Source of the DNA: Clostridiales bacterium | Lineage (GTDB): Bacteria; Bacillota; Clostridia; Saccharofermentanales; Saccharofermentanaceae | Direction of reading: 5' to 3' | Assembly (NCBI GenBank): GCA_017511005.1 | Contig: JAFWLP010000028.1 | Coordinates: forward strand, 25,358-89,357 | DNA: 64,000 nt | In this document: piece by piece, positions 37,492-46,300 of the stretch | Layout of the letters: each line of letters begins with the position of its first letter | Numbering within the stretch: the stretch's first letter is position 1 | Notes under the pieces: generated by a model | What the model was told of the DNA's origin: nothing | Databases searched by the model: none | Seen by the model: the letters and a program-made list of their open reading frames with translations, nothing else | Made by a program: the position numbers and the translations under genes

Positions 37492-38010
37492 TTATACCTG
37501 TTTCCTGAATTTGATCATAAAGGTAAGCGGAATAGCCAGCAGTATTGCGACACCGCCCTGAATAAGGTTAAAGACCAGGGCACCTGCTGCGGCCTCCTTA
37601 CCGTAGATCAGCGACTCGAACACAAAGTATCCGCCAACCATAATGAGTTCCGCAATGATCCCGGCAAATACCCTTATAAGGACATCGGCGGCCTTTTTTC
37701 CGCCCGGCATCTTCATTATCAGAGCGGCAACAAGGCCCATAAGCCCTTTTATCAGAAACGTCGGAGCGATATAAGCAGGATATCCTGCGATCAGATCACC
37801 AAGCGCAGATCCGATGGCTGCCGGAAAGAAAGCAGCGGGACCGGCAAAATATGATGCTATGAGTATAACGCCGTCACCAAGGTTCATGTATCCCAAAGAC
37901 GTTGGGATCCTCAGTTCCGTTCCGATAAAGACCAGTGCGGCCAGGATGCCGCATTCCGCGATAAGGCGGAGCCTTGATCTAGTCGTTGGTTTTCTTGGAT
38001 TATCCGTCAT
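37492..38010 (-). CDS. ECF transporter S component
   Basis: A 172-residue membrane protein with five to six segments and the substrate-binding opening AECGILAALVFIGTELRIP, followed by MNLGDGVILIASYFAGP and GDLIAGYPAYIAPTFLIKG, typical of ECF vitamin-uptake S components of the COG4720-like group. It would share the EcfA/A'/T energy module encoded elsewhere. The vitamin cannot be named; no riboswitch leader is seen. It follows the HAD phosphatase by four bases on the same strand. Confidence 0.85.
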   Translation of the reverse strand: MTDNPRKPTTRSRLRLIAECGILAALVFIGTELRIPTSLGYMNLGDGVILIASYFAGPAAFFPAAIGSALGDLIAGYPAYIAPTFLIKGLMGLVAALIMKMPGGKKAADVLIRVFAGIIAELIMVGGYFVFESLIYGKEAAAGALVFNLIQGGVAILLAIPLTFMIKFRKQV

Positions 38011-38014
38011 GGCG

Positions 38015-38671
38015 TTATCTCATTATGTTTCTCAGATCTATGGGCTCGGTGCAAATGAACAATGCGCCCTTCTCGACCAGGAACCTGCGTGTCTGGTAGC
38101 CCCAGGTGCAGCTGATGCAGTCCACTCCGCTGTTTGCCGCCGTAAGGATATCGACCTCCGAATCACCGACATAGACGGCCTCACTGTTCTGTATCCCGAG
38201 AGAAGCAAGGCAACGCTCCACGGGTTCAGCGGAAGGCTTTCTGGCGATCCCTGCTTTGGAACCGCAGACATAATCAAAAACACCCGGGAAAAAGTGTTCT
38301 ATTAGCCTTTGCGCCGGTTCGTCATCCTTGTTGGTTATGCATGCAAGAAGCATTCCGTCCGCTTTCAGACGTATAAGCACTTCGCCTATGCCGTCATAAA
38401 GGCGCGTATCATCAAGATAGTGGGAGTTGTAATATGCCACATAATCCTTCAGCAGCCTTTGCTTCATGTCTGAATCATAATGCTTTCTGTCAGCCGCAAG
38501 ACTCTTCTCCATCATCTTCACGACACCGTTGTTAATGAACGTCTTGACCTGCTCTTCAGTCTGCGGATGAAGGTTATTCATCCTGCGCGCCGCATTAAGA
38601 CTCCGGGTGAGCCCACCCAAAGTGTTGATCAGCGTTCCGTCAAGATCAAAGCACGCCAGCCTGTATCTCAT
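38015..38671 (-). CDS. HAD phosphatase, phosphoglycolate phosphatase-like
   Basis: A 218-residue HAD hydrolase with the full phosphatase motif I CFDLDGTLINTLGG (nucleophile Asp and Asp+2), motif II CITNKDD, Lys in SKAGIARKPSAEP and motif IV YVGDSEVDI. The helical C1 cap is residues about 18-85. Pgp/Gph-like enzymes remove phosphate from 2-phosphoglycolate or similar small molecules. Its pairing with the ECF S component suggests vitamin phosphates as another possible substrate, which is speculation. Confidence 0.88.
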   Translation of the reverse strand: MRYRLACFDLDGTLINTLGGLTRSLNAARRMNNLHPQTEEQVKTFINNGVVKMMEKSLAADRKHYDSDMKQRLLKDYVAYYNSHYLDDTRLYDGIGEVLIRLKADGMLLACITNKDDEPAQRLIEHFFPGVFDYVCGSKAGIARKPSAEPVERCLASLGIQNSEAVYVGDSEVDILTAANSGVDCISCTWGYQTRRFLVEKGALFICTEPIDLRNIMR

Positions 38672-38843
38672 ATCGTTTGACTAACTCCAGAATTAAATCA
38701 TGATTCTTTCCGCAGGTCCTCTTTTAGGACAGCTCGCGCCCATTTTAGCACGAATAACGTTTCATTCAATCATCAACTTATAGAATTGAACGGCGTGTAA
38801 TGCTACCATTATGTCGAAAATATAATCCGTCAAGGAGTTAAAC

Positions 38844-39899
38844 ATGGCAATAATCAAGTTTAATACAATGGAACTGGGTACTTACGAGACTGATACCGTA
38901 GTCTCCGCACTCACCCAGACTTCAACTGCAAATAACAAACCGATGATCAAGATAACCTTAAGCGACGGCACGGACAGCATCACCGCCCTGATCTTTGACT
39001 CGACCAGAAAAGATCTCGCCAAAGCAGGGATCGAAGAGGGTTCTACCGCGGTAGTTACGCTTGAAGTGACCGAATATAAGGGAAACCGCAGTTACAAGGT
39101 AAACAACATCAATCCCGTCAAGCTCCCTGAGGATGAGCTCAAGGATCTGGTAAAGCTCCCTCCCATAGATCCCGCCAAACTCGTTTCCGACATCATAACG
39201 CTTATCAAGCAGTCCTCCGGAAGGTCTTATGATCTCTCAGGGACGGATGTTCCTTCAGATGACTTCTCGCTTACGGCACTGGCAGTAAGGATCATTGCGT
39301 CCAACATCAGTGCATTTACCAGATCTTCAGCCGCCAAGACAATGCATCACAACATATACGGCGGACTCGCATATCACACATACAGGATGCTCAAGACGGC
39401 ATATGCCGTCTGTGAGATCTATCCGCTGCTCAACCGCGAGGTCCTGGTCTGCAGCACCGCGCTTCATGATATCGGCAAGCTGCTCGAGATCAGGACGTCC
39501 GATACCGGGATAGCCACATACACTGACATGGGCAATCTGTTCGGTCATTCCCTTCTGGGCATCGAGATGATAGACCGCGAAGTCTGGAGACAGAACCAGG
39601 CTGCAGGAGGCCGCTCTTACAATGCCGAACAGGTAGCGATGCTCAAGCACATGCTCGCATCACACCACGGTCAGCCCGAATGGGGCGCCATCAGGGTTCC
39701 GAGCACGCCCGAAGCAATGATGCTTCACGAACTCGACATGATCGATTCACGCATGTACATGTTCGAAGAGAATTTCAGTTCCATGACACCCGGCTCGTCA
39801 AGCGATCCTGTTTTCGGCATTGCAGGAGACGGGAAATCAGTAATCTACAAGAATTCCTTCAGCGACTACGGACAGGGCACAGCCGGGACAGCCAAATGA
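38844..39899 (+). CDS. yhaM: 3'-5' exoribonuclease YhaM-like (OB + HD)
   Basis: A 351-residue nuclease of the YhaM family. Residues about 5-95 form an OB-fold (ITLSDGTDSITALIFD). The HD phosphohydrolase-like domain (about 160-325) has HHNIYGGLAYHTYRM, the metal site in TALHDIGKLLEI and MLKHMLASHHGQPEWG. It degrades RNA and single-stranded DNA from the 3' end with metal ions. AAGGAG lies 7 bases before the ATG. The start is 172 bases from the divergent HAD gene. Confidence 0.9.
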   Translation: MAIIKFNTMELGTYETDTVVSALTQTSTANNKPMIKITLSDGTDSITALIFDSTRKDLAKAGIEEGSTAVVTLEVTEYKGNRSYKVNNINPVKLPEDELKDLVKLPPIDPAKLVSDIITLIKQSSGRSYDLSGTDVPSDDFSLTALAVRIIASNISAFTRSSAAKTMHHNIYGGLAYHTYRMLKTAYAVCEIYPLLNREVLVCSTALHDIGKLLEIRTSDTGIATYTDMGNLFGHSLLGIEMIDREVWRQNQAAGGRSYNAEQVAMLKHMLASHHGQPEWGAIRVPSTPEAMMLHELDMIDSRMYMFEENFSSMTPGSSSDPVFGIAGDGKSVIYKNSFSDYGQGTAGTAK

Positions 39900-39925
39900 T
39901 CATTTGACGGCAGGGGCTCCTCTGT

Positions 39926-41002
39926 TCACGCGTAAGCCATCTCCCCGATATTCCCGTACATGTCTTTGTAGTAAAGGATCTTATTCTCCTCGTCCAAAGA
40001 CACGAACGTCGAGTAATCGGGAAATGAATACTGCTCATCGTCAGCCTTGAGCTTTATCGTTGACTGACTAAGGAAGAACTGCGGGAGAGCCTGCATCGAC
40101 AGATCGCGCACAAGACATCCGTCCTGATTGCGGTCTTCGTCGCTCATCAGGAAATAATCAAGATAGACATCATCCATGCCTTCATAACATGATGTCAAAG
40201 CCCACGTCGTATCGACATGATACCCCTGACCGTTAAGCACGACATATGTCCAGGCATGGCACATGTCAGGCTCGAAACACCCGATATCGAGCGCGTCTAT
40301 TCCGACCTGCAGCAGAAGATAGCCGTAAACGGCACCATAATCCACACATACGCCTTTTTTGCTCATGAATGTCTGGTAGACGAAACCGCTTTCGTTATTG
40401 TTATCGTCTTCGTCATAACGGTAGTCATAGTTTTCCGCGACATAAAGATAGAGCTTTAGACACTTCTCGAAATCATCGTCGTCATACTCGAGTGCGCTGT
40501 TGAGGATAACAGTGATAAGTGCTTCAAAATCAGCCTCTCTGGCAACGAATTCCTCGACCGGCATGTTGTAGTAGATCCGTCCGACACCGTTCTCATACGG
40601 GACCGAACCGTCATTGCTCTCGCCTGACACCTTCAGGCACGCGGCCGGAAAAAGACTCGCCAGCGTGCTTACATTCATGGCAAAATCGTAGGCTTCCTGA
40701 CTTGAACACTCGAACGTTGTCTCTCCTTTGCGCAGTGCATCGCACAGATTATAGAACGAATCCCACGATTCCTGCGGTATCTCCTGAGCGAGCACTCCCG
40801 AATAAACATGCGGATTGAATTCAAACAGTATCTTCTCCGTCTCAGTTGTCGTCTCTTCTGTTACAGTCACGGTCTCTTCCGCACTCCCCAATGCATCAGA
40901 AGACCAGTCAATGACTGTCTCATTCTTTTTGATATCGGCTTTGCAGCCGGTAAAGAATATCGATGCAGCCAATATGATTCCTATTATCCTGTCGGTTTTC
41001 AT
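39926..41002 (-). CDS. Transglutaminase-like lipoprotein (paralogue)
   Basis: A 358-residue lipoprotein (lipobox FTGC, Cys near residue 20) with the same design as the protein at 6082-7155. The triad is Cys219 in GVCVDYGAVYG, His249 in CHAWTYV and Asp264 in GYHVDTTWA; His and Asp fall at the same positions as in the paralogue. A Thr/Glu-rich linker follows the lipid anchor (residues about 45-58). It is likely a surface peptidase or amidase. The ATG has AAGGAGG seven bases upstream; that site lies inside a hairpin (41006-41043). Confidence 0.87.
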   Translation of the reverse strand: MKTDRIIGIILAASIFFTGCKADIKKNETVIDWSSDALGSAEETVTVTEETTTETEKILFEFNPHVYSGVLAQEIPQESWDSFYNLCDALRKGETTFECSSQEAYDFAMNVSTLASLFPAACLKVSGESNDGSVPYENGVGRIYYNMPVEEFVAREADFEALITVILNSALEYDDDDFEKCLKLYLYVAENYDYRYDEDDNNNESGFVYQTFMSKKGVCVDYGAVYGYLLLQVGIDALDIGCFEPDMCHAWTYVVLNGQGYHVDTTWALTSCYEGMDDVYLDYFLMSDEDRNQDGCLVRDLSMQALPQFFLSQSTIKLKADDEQYSFPDYSTFVSLDEENKILYYKDMYGNIGEMAYA

Positions 41003-41005
41003 TAT

Positions 41006-41043
41006 AAAACCTCCTTCCGCGAGATTATACAGAAGGAGGCTTT
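41006..41043 (-). promoter_or_regulatory. Hairpin that pairs with the ribosome site
   Basis: Read on the - strand, AAAGCCTCCTTC pairs with GAAGGAGGTTTT (12 positions, one mismatch) across a 14-base loop. The right arm contains the Shine-Dalgarno of the lipoprotein that starts at 41002. The hairpin plus TTTTAT could alternatively be the terminator of the DUF3021 gene that ends at 41084. Confidence 0.55.
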
Positions 41044-41083
41044 GATTATCAGAGTTCAAATTCGGCAATTGTCAGGTAATTGG

Positions 41084-41521
41084 TTAACGTTTTAATGACT
41101 GGATCTTCTCATTTAACTTTTTAGCTTCCCTGCGGTAGAAACACATAAAGCAAAACCATATTATGAATGCCACTACGAGCTGGGCCGCAGCGATAATAAG
41201 TCCCTGCGCAAACGTTGCTGAACCTCCGAACCAGCCGACCGCGTAAGCCACCAAAGTGTAGATGACACAACCTATACCCATATGGATAATGACCTTGACC
41301 GGCATAGGCAGTCTCTCGCTGTTATATACAACAGTCGGGACACCGAATCCGATTCCGACCAGCGCACTGCCGGCCACCATCTTTGTAAACTGATATCCTT
41401 CAAGACTGAAGTTTCCGCCATATGCCACATCGAATACGATTCCGACAATACAGAATATCGTCAGTGCCATTCCGATGCTTATCACCGTACTCTTAATCAG
41501 ATCTTTTATTGCTTTTCCCAT
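41084..41521 (-). CDS. DUF3021 membrane protein
   Basis: A 145-residue protein with four membrane segments (about 15-35, 50-70, 78-100 and 105-128) and a basic C-terminal tail (CFYRREAKKLNEKIQSL). It matches the DUF3021 layout, a family that is nearly always encoded beside a LytTR-domain regulator, as here. In known cases the membrane protein modulates the regulator. The ATG with AAGGAG 9 bases upstream was taken, 13 bases after the LytTR stop. Confidence 0.85.
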   Translation of the reverse strand: MGKAIKDLIKSTVISIGMALTIFCIVGIVFDVAYGGNFSLEGYQFTKMVAGSALVGIGFGVPTVVYNSERLPMPVKVIIHMGIGCVIYTLVAYAVGWFGGSATFAQGLIIAAAQLVVAFIIWFCFMCFYRREAKKLNEKIQSLKR

Positions 41522-41534
41522 TTCTGTTATCTCC

Positions 41535-41972
41535 TTATAGACCAAGATATTTCTTGAATTCCGGCAGATATTTCCTGGACACATAATCCTTGCTGCCGTT
41601 CTTCAGCTTCAAAAGAAGCGTTCCGCTGAATCCCGGCTCGATGCTGTCCATGTAAGACAGATTGACAAGTGTCGTTTTCGATATCTGCATAAACTGTTTT
41701 CCCAATTGCTGAGCCAGTTCGTAGAGTCTCTTGCGCGAACGGTATCTGTCCCTGGCTCCGTAGATCATCGTATCACCGTCCTCAACCCTGACCATGTATA
41801 TCTCATTCGGCTGCAGAACGACTATGTCCTCCTCGTTCTGGAAAGCCGTTACCGGTGTCTCACTGCTGCTGAACACATCGATCATGCGTTGGATCTCATC
41901 TGTTACCTTATCGGTATGGATAACCGCAAAAGGCTCTCTGTATTCTGCCGATATGTCAATGTTTACTTTCAC
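41535..41972 (-). CDS. LytTR DNA-binding regulator
   Basis: A 145-residue regulator: a short N-terminal region and a C-terminal LytTR DNA-binding domain (about residues 45-143, with IVVLQPNEIYMVRVEDGDTM and KQFMQISKTTLVNLSYMDSI, then GSKDYVSRKYLPEFKKYL). It lacks a receiver domain. It is the partner of the DUF3021 gene downstream and probably controls its own operon. Two-gene LytTR/DUF3021 units are usual in Firmicutes. Confidence 0.88.
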   Translation of the reverse strand: MKVNIDISAEYREPFAVIHTDKVTDEIQRMIDVFSSSETPVTAFQNEEDIVVLQPNEIYMVRVEDGDTMIYGARDRYRSRKRLYELAQQLGKQFMQISKTTLVNLSYMDSIEPGFSGTLLLKLKNGSKDYVSRKYLPEFKKYLGL

Positions 41973-42011
41973 TTCGCGAAAGCCTCCCCGAAAATATACA
42001 TCTATGTTACA

Positions 42012-42200
42012 TCAAGCCGCCTTGCGGTGCGCAGCGAATTTCACGAACTCATAGACCGTCATGAATAATGAAGCCATCAGGATCCAGACCATTATCACAT
42101 GATATGTTTTTGCCATATAGACTGCGTAACCTGCCGTTGCAAGCGATGTCAAGGCCGCTGTCAGATTCCACCACCTGCTCTGCATGAATCTTCTGATCAT
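42012..42200 (-). CDS. Small two-segment membrane protein
   Basis: A 62-residue protein, MIRRFMQSRWWNL then two hydrophobic stretches (about 12-30 and 33-52), ending in a basic KFAAHRKAA. GGGAGG lies 8 bases before the ATG. It precedes the LytTR gene by 39 bases on the same strand and may be the first gene of that operon. No family recognised. Confidence 0.6.
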   Translation of the reverse strand: MIRRFMQSRWWNLTAALTSLATAGYAVYMAKTYHVIMVWILMASLFMTVYEFVKFAAHRKAA

Positions 42201-42301
42201 TTTGTTCACCTCCCTTTTTGCCTGATGGCCACATAGTAGCAAAGCATTTCTTTGCCGTGTTCTGAAATGCGGTAAGTGGCGAAAAATCGAAGGTGAAATG
42301 C

Positions 42302-42347
42302 AAAAAAGGGTGCCTCCGAAGTGAACAATGTCACTCCCGGGACACCC
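42302..42347 (-). terminator. Rho-independent terminator of the HTH/zinc-ribbon gene
   Basis: On the - strand a long imperfect stem (GGGTGTCCCGGGAGTGA with TCACTTCGGAGGCACCC) is followed directly by TTTTTT. It lies 22 bases past the stop at 42369. Confidence 0.8.
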
Positions 42348-42368
42348 CTGTAGATCAGACTATCGTAA

Positions 42369-42812
42369 TCACTTCCAGTGATCAAGCTGAGACAGATACC
42401 CGTTATATTGGATCCTTCTGTCAGCGTCAGACAGGTTATCGGGGTTAGGCATATGACCGATCAGGAAGTCGATCAGGGCATCCTTTGACTGGTAGACGAA
42501 ATCACCGTCCGTATAGCACCATGTGCAGTATTCCTCGTTATAGCTTCCGTCAGGCTCCCTGCTGATCATGCTGTCTTCCGCGAGCGGCATTCCGCAGCAC
42601 TGGCAGATCAGCTGTCTCGGACTTCCGAGCAAAGTGTTGATTGACACGTTGAATTCTTTGGAGAGGATCTTAAGCGTCTCAGTGTTCGGCTGGGTATCGC
42701 CTACTTCCCAGCGGCTTACCGCCTGTCTTGTAACCATGAGCTTGTCGGCCATCTGATCCTGTGTCAGATTATTGTCTTCACGGAGTTTTCTGAGTATATC
42801 TTTGGTTTCCAT
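42369..42812 (-). CDS. HTH (XRE) regulator with zinc ribbon
   Basis: A 147-residue regulator. Residues 5-58 form a Cro/C1-type HTH (DILRKLREDNNLTQDQMAD, VTRQAVSRWEVGDTQP). Residues about 68-100 hold a putative zinc ribbon with CQCCGMPL and CTWCYTDGDF, and a short helical tail follows. This HTH plus zinc-ribbon type is common in Clostridia and is usually described as a putative redox or metal-responsive regulator, which is not proven. AAAGGAG lies 8 bases before the ATG. Confidence 0.85.
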   Translation of the reverse strand: METKDILRKLREDNNLTQDQMADKLMVTRQAVSRWEVGDTQPNTETLKILSKEFNVSINTLLGSPRQLICQCCGMPLAEDSMISREPDGSYNEEYCTWCYTDGDFVYQSKDALIDFLIGHMPNPDNLSDADRRIQYNGYLSQLDHWK

Positions 42813-42896
42813 ATGCTGTCTCCTTTGTTGTTTATGGCTCTAGTATGTTCCTCATATCAGGCAAAAACAAGCAACCAGCTGTTGCGTAAGAAAACG

Positions 42897-43298
42897 TCAG
42901 TTCGGCATGGCGTTTTTCAGCTTGGCTGCAACTCCTTCGGAGACTTCCTTCTCTCCCTCAGGATATATCCAGTCATAGCCGTCATTCTCGAGCCTCGGGA
43001 AAACATGGAGATGGAAATGACCGAACTCGCAGTTGGCTCCCCCGTTCTGCATTATGCCATAGCCTTTTGCGCCGTAGACTTTCTCAAAAGCCTTAACGAG
43101 TTTTCTTGCAACACCGGTGATCTCCTGCACGTATTCATCAGGCAGATCAACAATGGAATCCACATGAAGCTTCGGGATTATCAGAACGTGACCTTCGTTG
43201 GCGGGAGCAATGTCAAGAAAGGATATAGTCATATCCGTCTCATTAACCACATAAACGCCTGGCACTTTATGCGCGGCAATATCACAGAACAAACACAT
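42897..43298 (-). CDS. HIT family nucleotide hydrolase
   Basis: A 133-residue histidine triad protein (Hint-like). The active site is GHFHLHVFPR (HxHxH) near residue 95, and the N-terminus CLFCDI is the Cys pair that binds zinc in this subfamily. It hydrolyses nucleoside phosphoramidates or AMP-lysine type compounds. The ATG was preferred to a GTG two codons upstream because GGAGG lies 9 bases before the ATG. It is the last gene of the same strand run after the histidine kinase, with 14 bases between them. Confidence 0.9.
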   Translation of the reverse strand: MCLFCDIAAHKVPGVYVVNETDMTISFLDIAPANEGHVLIIPKLHVDSIVDLPDEYVQEITGVARKLVKAFEKVYGAKGYGIMQNGGANCEFGHFHLHVFPRLENDGYDWIYPEGEKEVSEGVAAKLKNAMPN

Positions 43299-43312
43299 GA
43301 TCACAGTCCTCC

Positions 43313-44224
43313 TTAATCGGGCTTGCGGAACTTCACTATTATCGACAGGATTCCGTCCCTGAGTTCCGGTTCGATCGTTCCGCCGTTTCTGGTTATGAGT
43401 TCCTTTGCTATCGAGAACCCCAGTCCCGTGGACGCATTTCCTTCATTGACAGTATAGTATCTGTCGAAAAGCTTGGCTGCCGACACCGGCGTAAGATCCG
43501 GAGCGGGATTGCTGAAAGTCGCGCACCCCGAATCATCAAGCATGATATCCAGCGCACCGTCCGCATATTTCAGCGCATTGCTTATTATGTTCTCGAATAT
43601 CCTGTTCGCGCTCTTTCTGTCACACAGTACGGGAACAGGATTATCGGGCAGTTCTATCTTGGGCTCTATCCCCTTATTCTTAAATGCCGCATAGAAAGAA
43701 AGAATGCATTCTTCAAGGATACGGCATATATCGACCGGCTCTGAAGAAGATCTGTCACTCTGCACGGGATAACGCGCGGGATCGGCGGAAGTGCTGTATT
43801 TGAAGAGTTCATCCGCAAGGTCACTCAGGGAAAGAGTACGGCTCTTGATGCGTTCAAGATACTGTGCCTTGAGTTCCTCATCCTTCTCATCAGCCATAAG
43901 GTCAAGATACGAATTGATCGCCGTAAGAGGCGTTCTTATGTCATGCGATATCCCTGTAACGGCTTCGGCGACCTTGCGGTTCCCGTCGAGATATTCATTG
44001 CGTTCTTTCTGAAGGTTGGTAAGCTCCCTGTTTATCGTCTCCGCGGCCCGCTTTGCGTGAGGATCCGATGTCGTAAGGGTGACCGGCACCTGTGTGCTGC
44101 CTTTCACCTGGTCTTCTATGTTATCGGTCAGTTCATCAAAACCACGTCTTAAGAGAACGATCTTGACGACCGCCGCGGCCAGCGCTATTGCAAGCACGAT
44201 GCACAGAATTATCAGTATTGTCAA
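43313..44224 (-). CDS. Sensor histidine kinase, short type
   Basis: A 303-residue kinase with one N-terminal membrane segment (residues 2-26), no external sensing domain, H-box TGISHDIRTPLTAI (His94), N-box FENIISNALKYA and G-box STGLGFSIAKELI. Kinases lacking a sensing domain often work through a membrane partner; here the partner would be the ABC exporter in the same cluster. It reads from a TTG start with AAGGATGG about 10 bases upstream. It pairs with the response regulator at 47215-47883. Confidence 0.88.
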   Translation of the reverse strand: MTILIILCIVLAIALAAAVVKIVLLRRGFDELTDNIEDQVKGSTQVPVTLTTSDPHAKRAAETINRELTNLQKERNEYLDGNRKVAEAVTGISHDIRTPLTAINSYLDLMADEKDEELKAQYLERIKSRTLSLSDLADELFKYSTSADPARYPVQSDRSSSEPVDICRILEECILSFYAAFKNKGIEPKIELPDNPVPVLCDRKSANRIFENIISNALKYADGALDIMLDDSGCATFSNPAPDLTPVSAAKLFDRYYTVNEGNASTGLGFSIAKELITRNGGTIEPELRDGILSIIVKFRKPD

Positions 44225-44296
44225 AACAGCGGTACCATCCTTTTCATATGGTCAATGATACCACACGCCGTGGACATGAACGCGAAAATAAAACTG

Positions 44297-45433
44297 TCAG
44301 CAGTGTATCTCCCTTTTCCTGAACACCAGGTATCCTATGCCGGTCGAGATAGCGGTCCAGAATGTGCATGACACAAGATTTATAGTCACCAGACCGTCAC
44401 GGACCATCATGTACTCAGACATAATGTTTCCAAAGTGGGCGATCATACCCGGATCCATATACATTATTGCGAGCAGCGTTCCTCTTACACCCGGGAGGAG
44501 TCCGTATTCACCGTAAATATCCAGTTTTCTGCCTTTGTAATAGTAATATATGTTGAAATCTGACAGACTGAATCTCTGATCAACACTGTTCATCCTGTTT
44601 GTTGTCACGATATCCCTGAGTTCAATATAGTCTTCTTTTCTGGTATCTATATTGGAATTGTTGGATACAAGAAAATCGGCTGCAATACTTGCACCGGGAA
44701 CCAAAATATAAACCATGATCAGAAAACCGGCTATGAAAGATGTCGTCTTCTTCGAGCATGCAAAGAGAACCGAAAGACTTATGGCGGATAATGTCAGTAC
44801 CAGCATATGCATCAGAACGATATAGAATAGTACGGCAGGAAGATATACCGGCGGCTTCCATTCAAAATATGCACACCAAAGGATCACGGATGCCAGATTC
44901 ATTATAAGCAGCACCGTATCGAGCATACAGGTCAGAAGCAGCGAGGACAAATAGATACTGCCCTTACTGTGACCGCACGCGATAATGTTCTTAAGTGTTC
45001 CGTCACTGAACATTCTTCCGAAAAAGACCGGAATAAAGATCACCATCAGAACAGAAGGCATAATGTACAGACTCATCAAAGCTTTAAAGAGCAGATGCAT
45101 TTCTTTCACGGCAAAATTGAAATCACCGTTAATGATCTTATCTGTCGTATCGGGGATTGCTTCGGTCTCTGATCTGTAAAGATCATATGCACTGATCCCG
45201 AGGCTCTCAAAACGGTATTGCTTTACATTTGAAGAATCGATACTGACATTCTTTTTGCCATGATCATAATCGATCCGGACGGCATGACCGCTCCGTAATG
45301 CCGAATTAAAGTCCTCACTGCGGATAATGGTGAAGTTCATAAGCAGGGAAATTATAAACATCAGAACAAGCAGAGCCCATAATTCATAGCCCCTGAAGAG
45401 TCTGTAAAACATTCCGCACAGAATTTTCTTCAT
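44297..45433 (-). CDS. ABC-2 exporter permease, first of pair
   Basis: A 378-residue ABC-2 type permease (Bcr/lantibiotic-immunity class): one membrane segment near residue 20, an external domain (35-110), then five segments (about 115-375). It begins 3 bases after the preceding permease stop. With the second permease and the BcrA-like ATPase it forms a peptide-antibiotic-type exporter. The exact substrate is unknown. Confidence 0.82.
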   Translation of the reverse strand: MKKILCGMFYRLFRGYELWALLVLMFIISLLMNFTIIRSEDFNSALRSGHAVRIDYDHGKKNVSIDSSNVKQYRFESLGISAYDLYRSETEAIPDTTDKIINGDFNFAVKEMHLLFKALMSLYIMPSVLMVIFIPVFFGRMFSDGTLKNIIACGHSKGSIYLSSLLLTCMLDTVLLIMNLASVILWCAYFEWKPPVYLPAVLFYIVLMHMLVLTLSAISLSVLFACSKKTTSFIAGFLIMVYILVPGASIAADFLVSNNSNIDTRKEDYIELRDIVTTNRMNSVDQRFSLSDFNIYYYYKGRKLDIYGEYGLLPGVRGTLLAIMYMDPGMIAHFGNIMSEYMMVRDGLVTINLVSCTFWTAISTGIGYLVFRKREIHC

Positions 45434-45436
45434 GTC

Positions 45437-46300
45437 TTACGCAAACTCCTTCTTCTTCACAGAGGTAAATCCCGCGGCAGTACTCAAAACAATGACTGCA
45501 CCGGAAGTGATATTCTTCTTGGAAAGGTCCTCTTCATACGCAACTTCCAGGCCGCCTTCGATAAGGTCGTTCATAACGCTGTATGGATCAACGTCGTAAA
45601 CAAAAGTAAGTATCTTACGTGGTGTACCGCCTATGTACTCTTTGTTTATGCGCCATTCGTAAGTATCCGTCTCCTCATCGATCTTCACGTAATATCTGTA
45701 GGGTTCCTCAAGCATGGAATATATCGCTGAAGCAGACATCATTAGACCCAGGATGATCAGAGCCGAGACAATGACAGCCAGCAGTCTGTTACTGAAAAAG
45801 AACTGAAATACTACGAAGAACGATGTGAATGCCATACAGATGAGGATCACGCTGCCGGCGGCTTCCGCAAGCTGCCGGTTCAACTCGATGTTCTCTTTCA
45901 CGGGTACTGTTTTCGCGAAAACAACGAAAACAAAAACCGCGATAAGTATCGATAAAACAGTTGCAAACAAGGATACCATGAGATCGGCAAAATAGACGGC
46001 GAACCTCGGGATCCCCGTTGCGATCCTGTTGTTTACCGTACGCGAGGAAAAATCGTTTCCCGTAAACACCGTACAGAATACCGCTGCCGCAAAAGGGATC
46101 ACGACCACAAGCTTCAGACAGTTGATGATTATGAAGCTGTTATCAAGAAAGCGCGGTCTGTTCAGAAGATACATCATAAGGTGTTCCGCACATGTGTGAA
46201 GGATAATGATAAGACTCAAGACCGGCGAGAAGATCAGCACCTTTGCCAAAAGGCCCGTCCTGACAAATCTGCAGAATGATGACCTTAATGCGCAGATCAT
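45437..46300 (-). CDS. ABC-2 exporter permease, second of pair
   Basis: A 287-residue permease with about six membrane segments, including a TGNDFSSRTVNNRIATGIPR loop that is typical of the BcrB/LanE-type ABC-2 permeases. It overlaps the ATPase gene by four bases (ATGA), so subunit ratios are coupled. Substrate unknown; in family members this arrangement gives resistance to peptide antibiotics. Confidence 0.82.
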   Translation of the reverse strand: MICALRSSFCRFVRTGLLAKVLIFSPVLSLIIILHTCAEHLMMYLLNRPRFLDNSFIIINCLKLVVVIPFAAAVFCTVFTGNDFSSRTVNNRIATGIPRFAVYFADLMVSLFATVLSILIAVFVFVVFAKTVPVKENIELNRQLAEAAGSVILICMAFTSFFVVFQFFFSNRLLAVIVSALIILGLMMSASAIYSMLEEPYRYYVKIDEETDTYEWRINKEYIGGTPRKILTFVYDVDPYSVMNDLIEGGLEVAYEEDLSKKNITSGAVIVLSTAAGFTSVKKKEFA

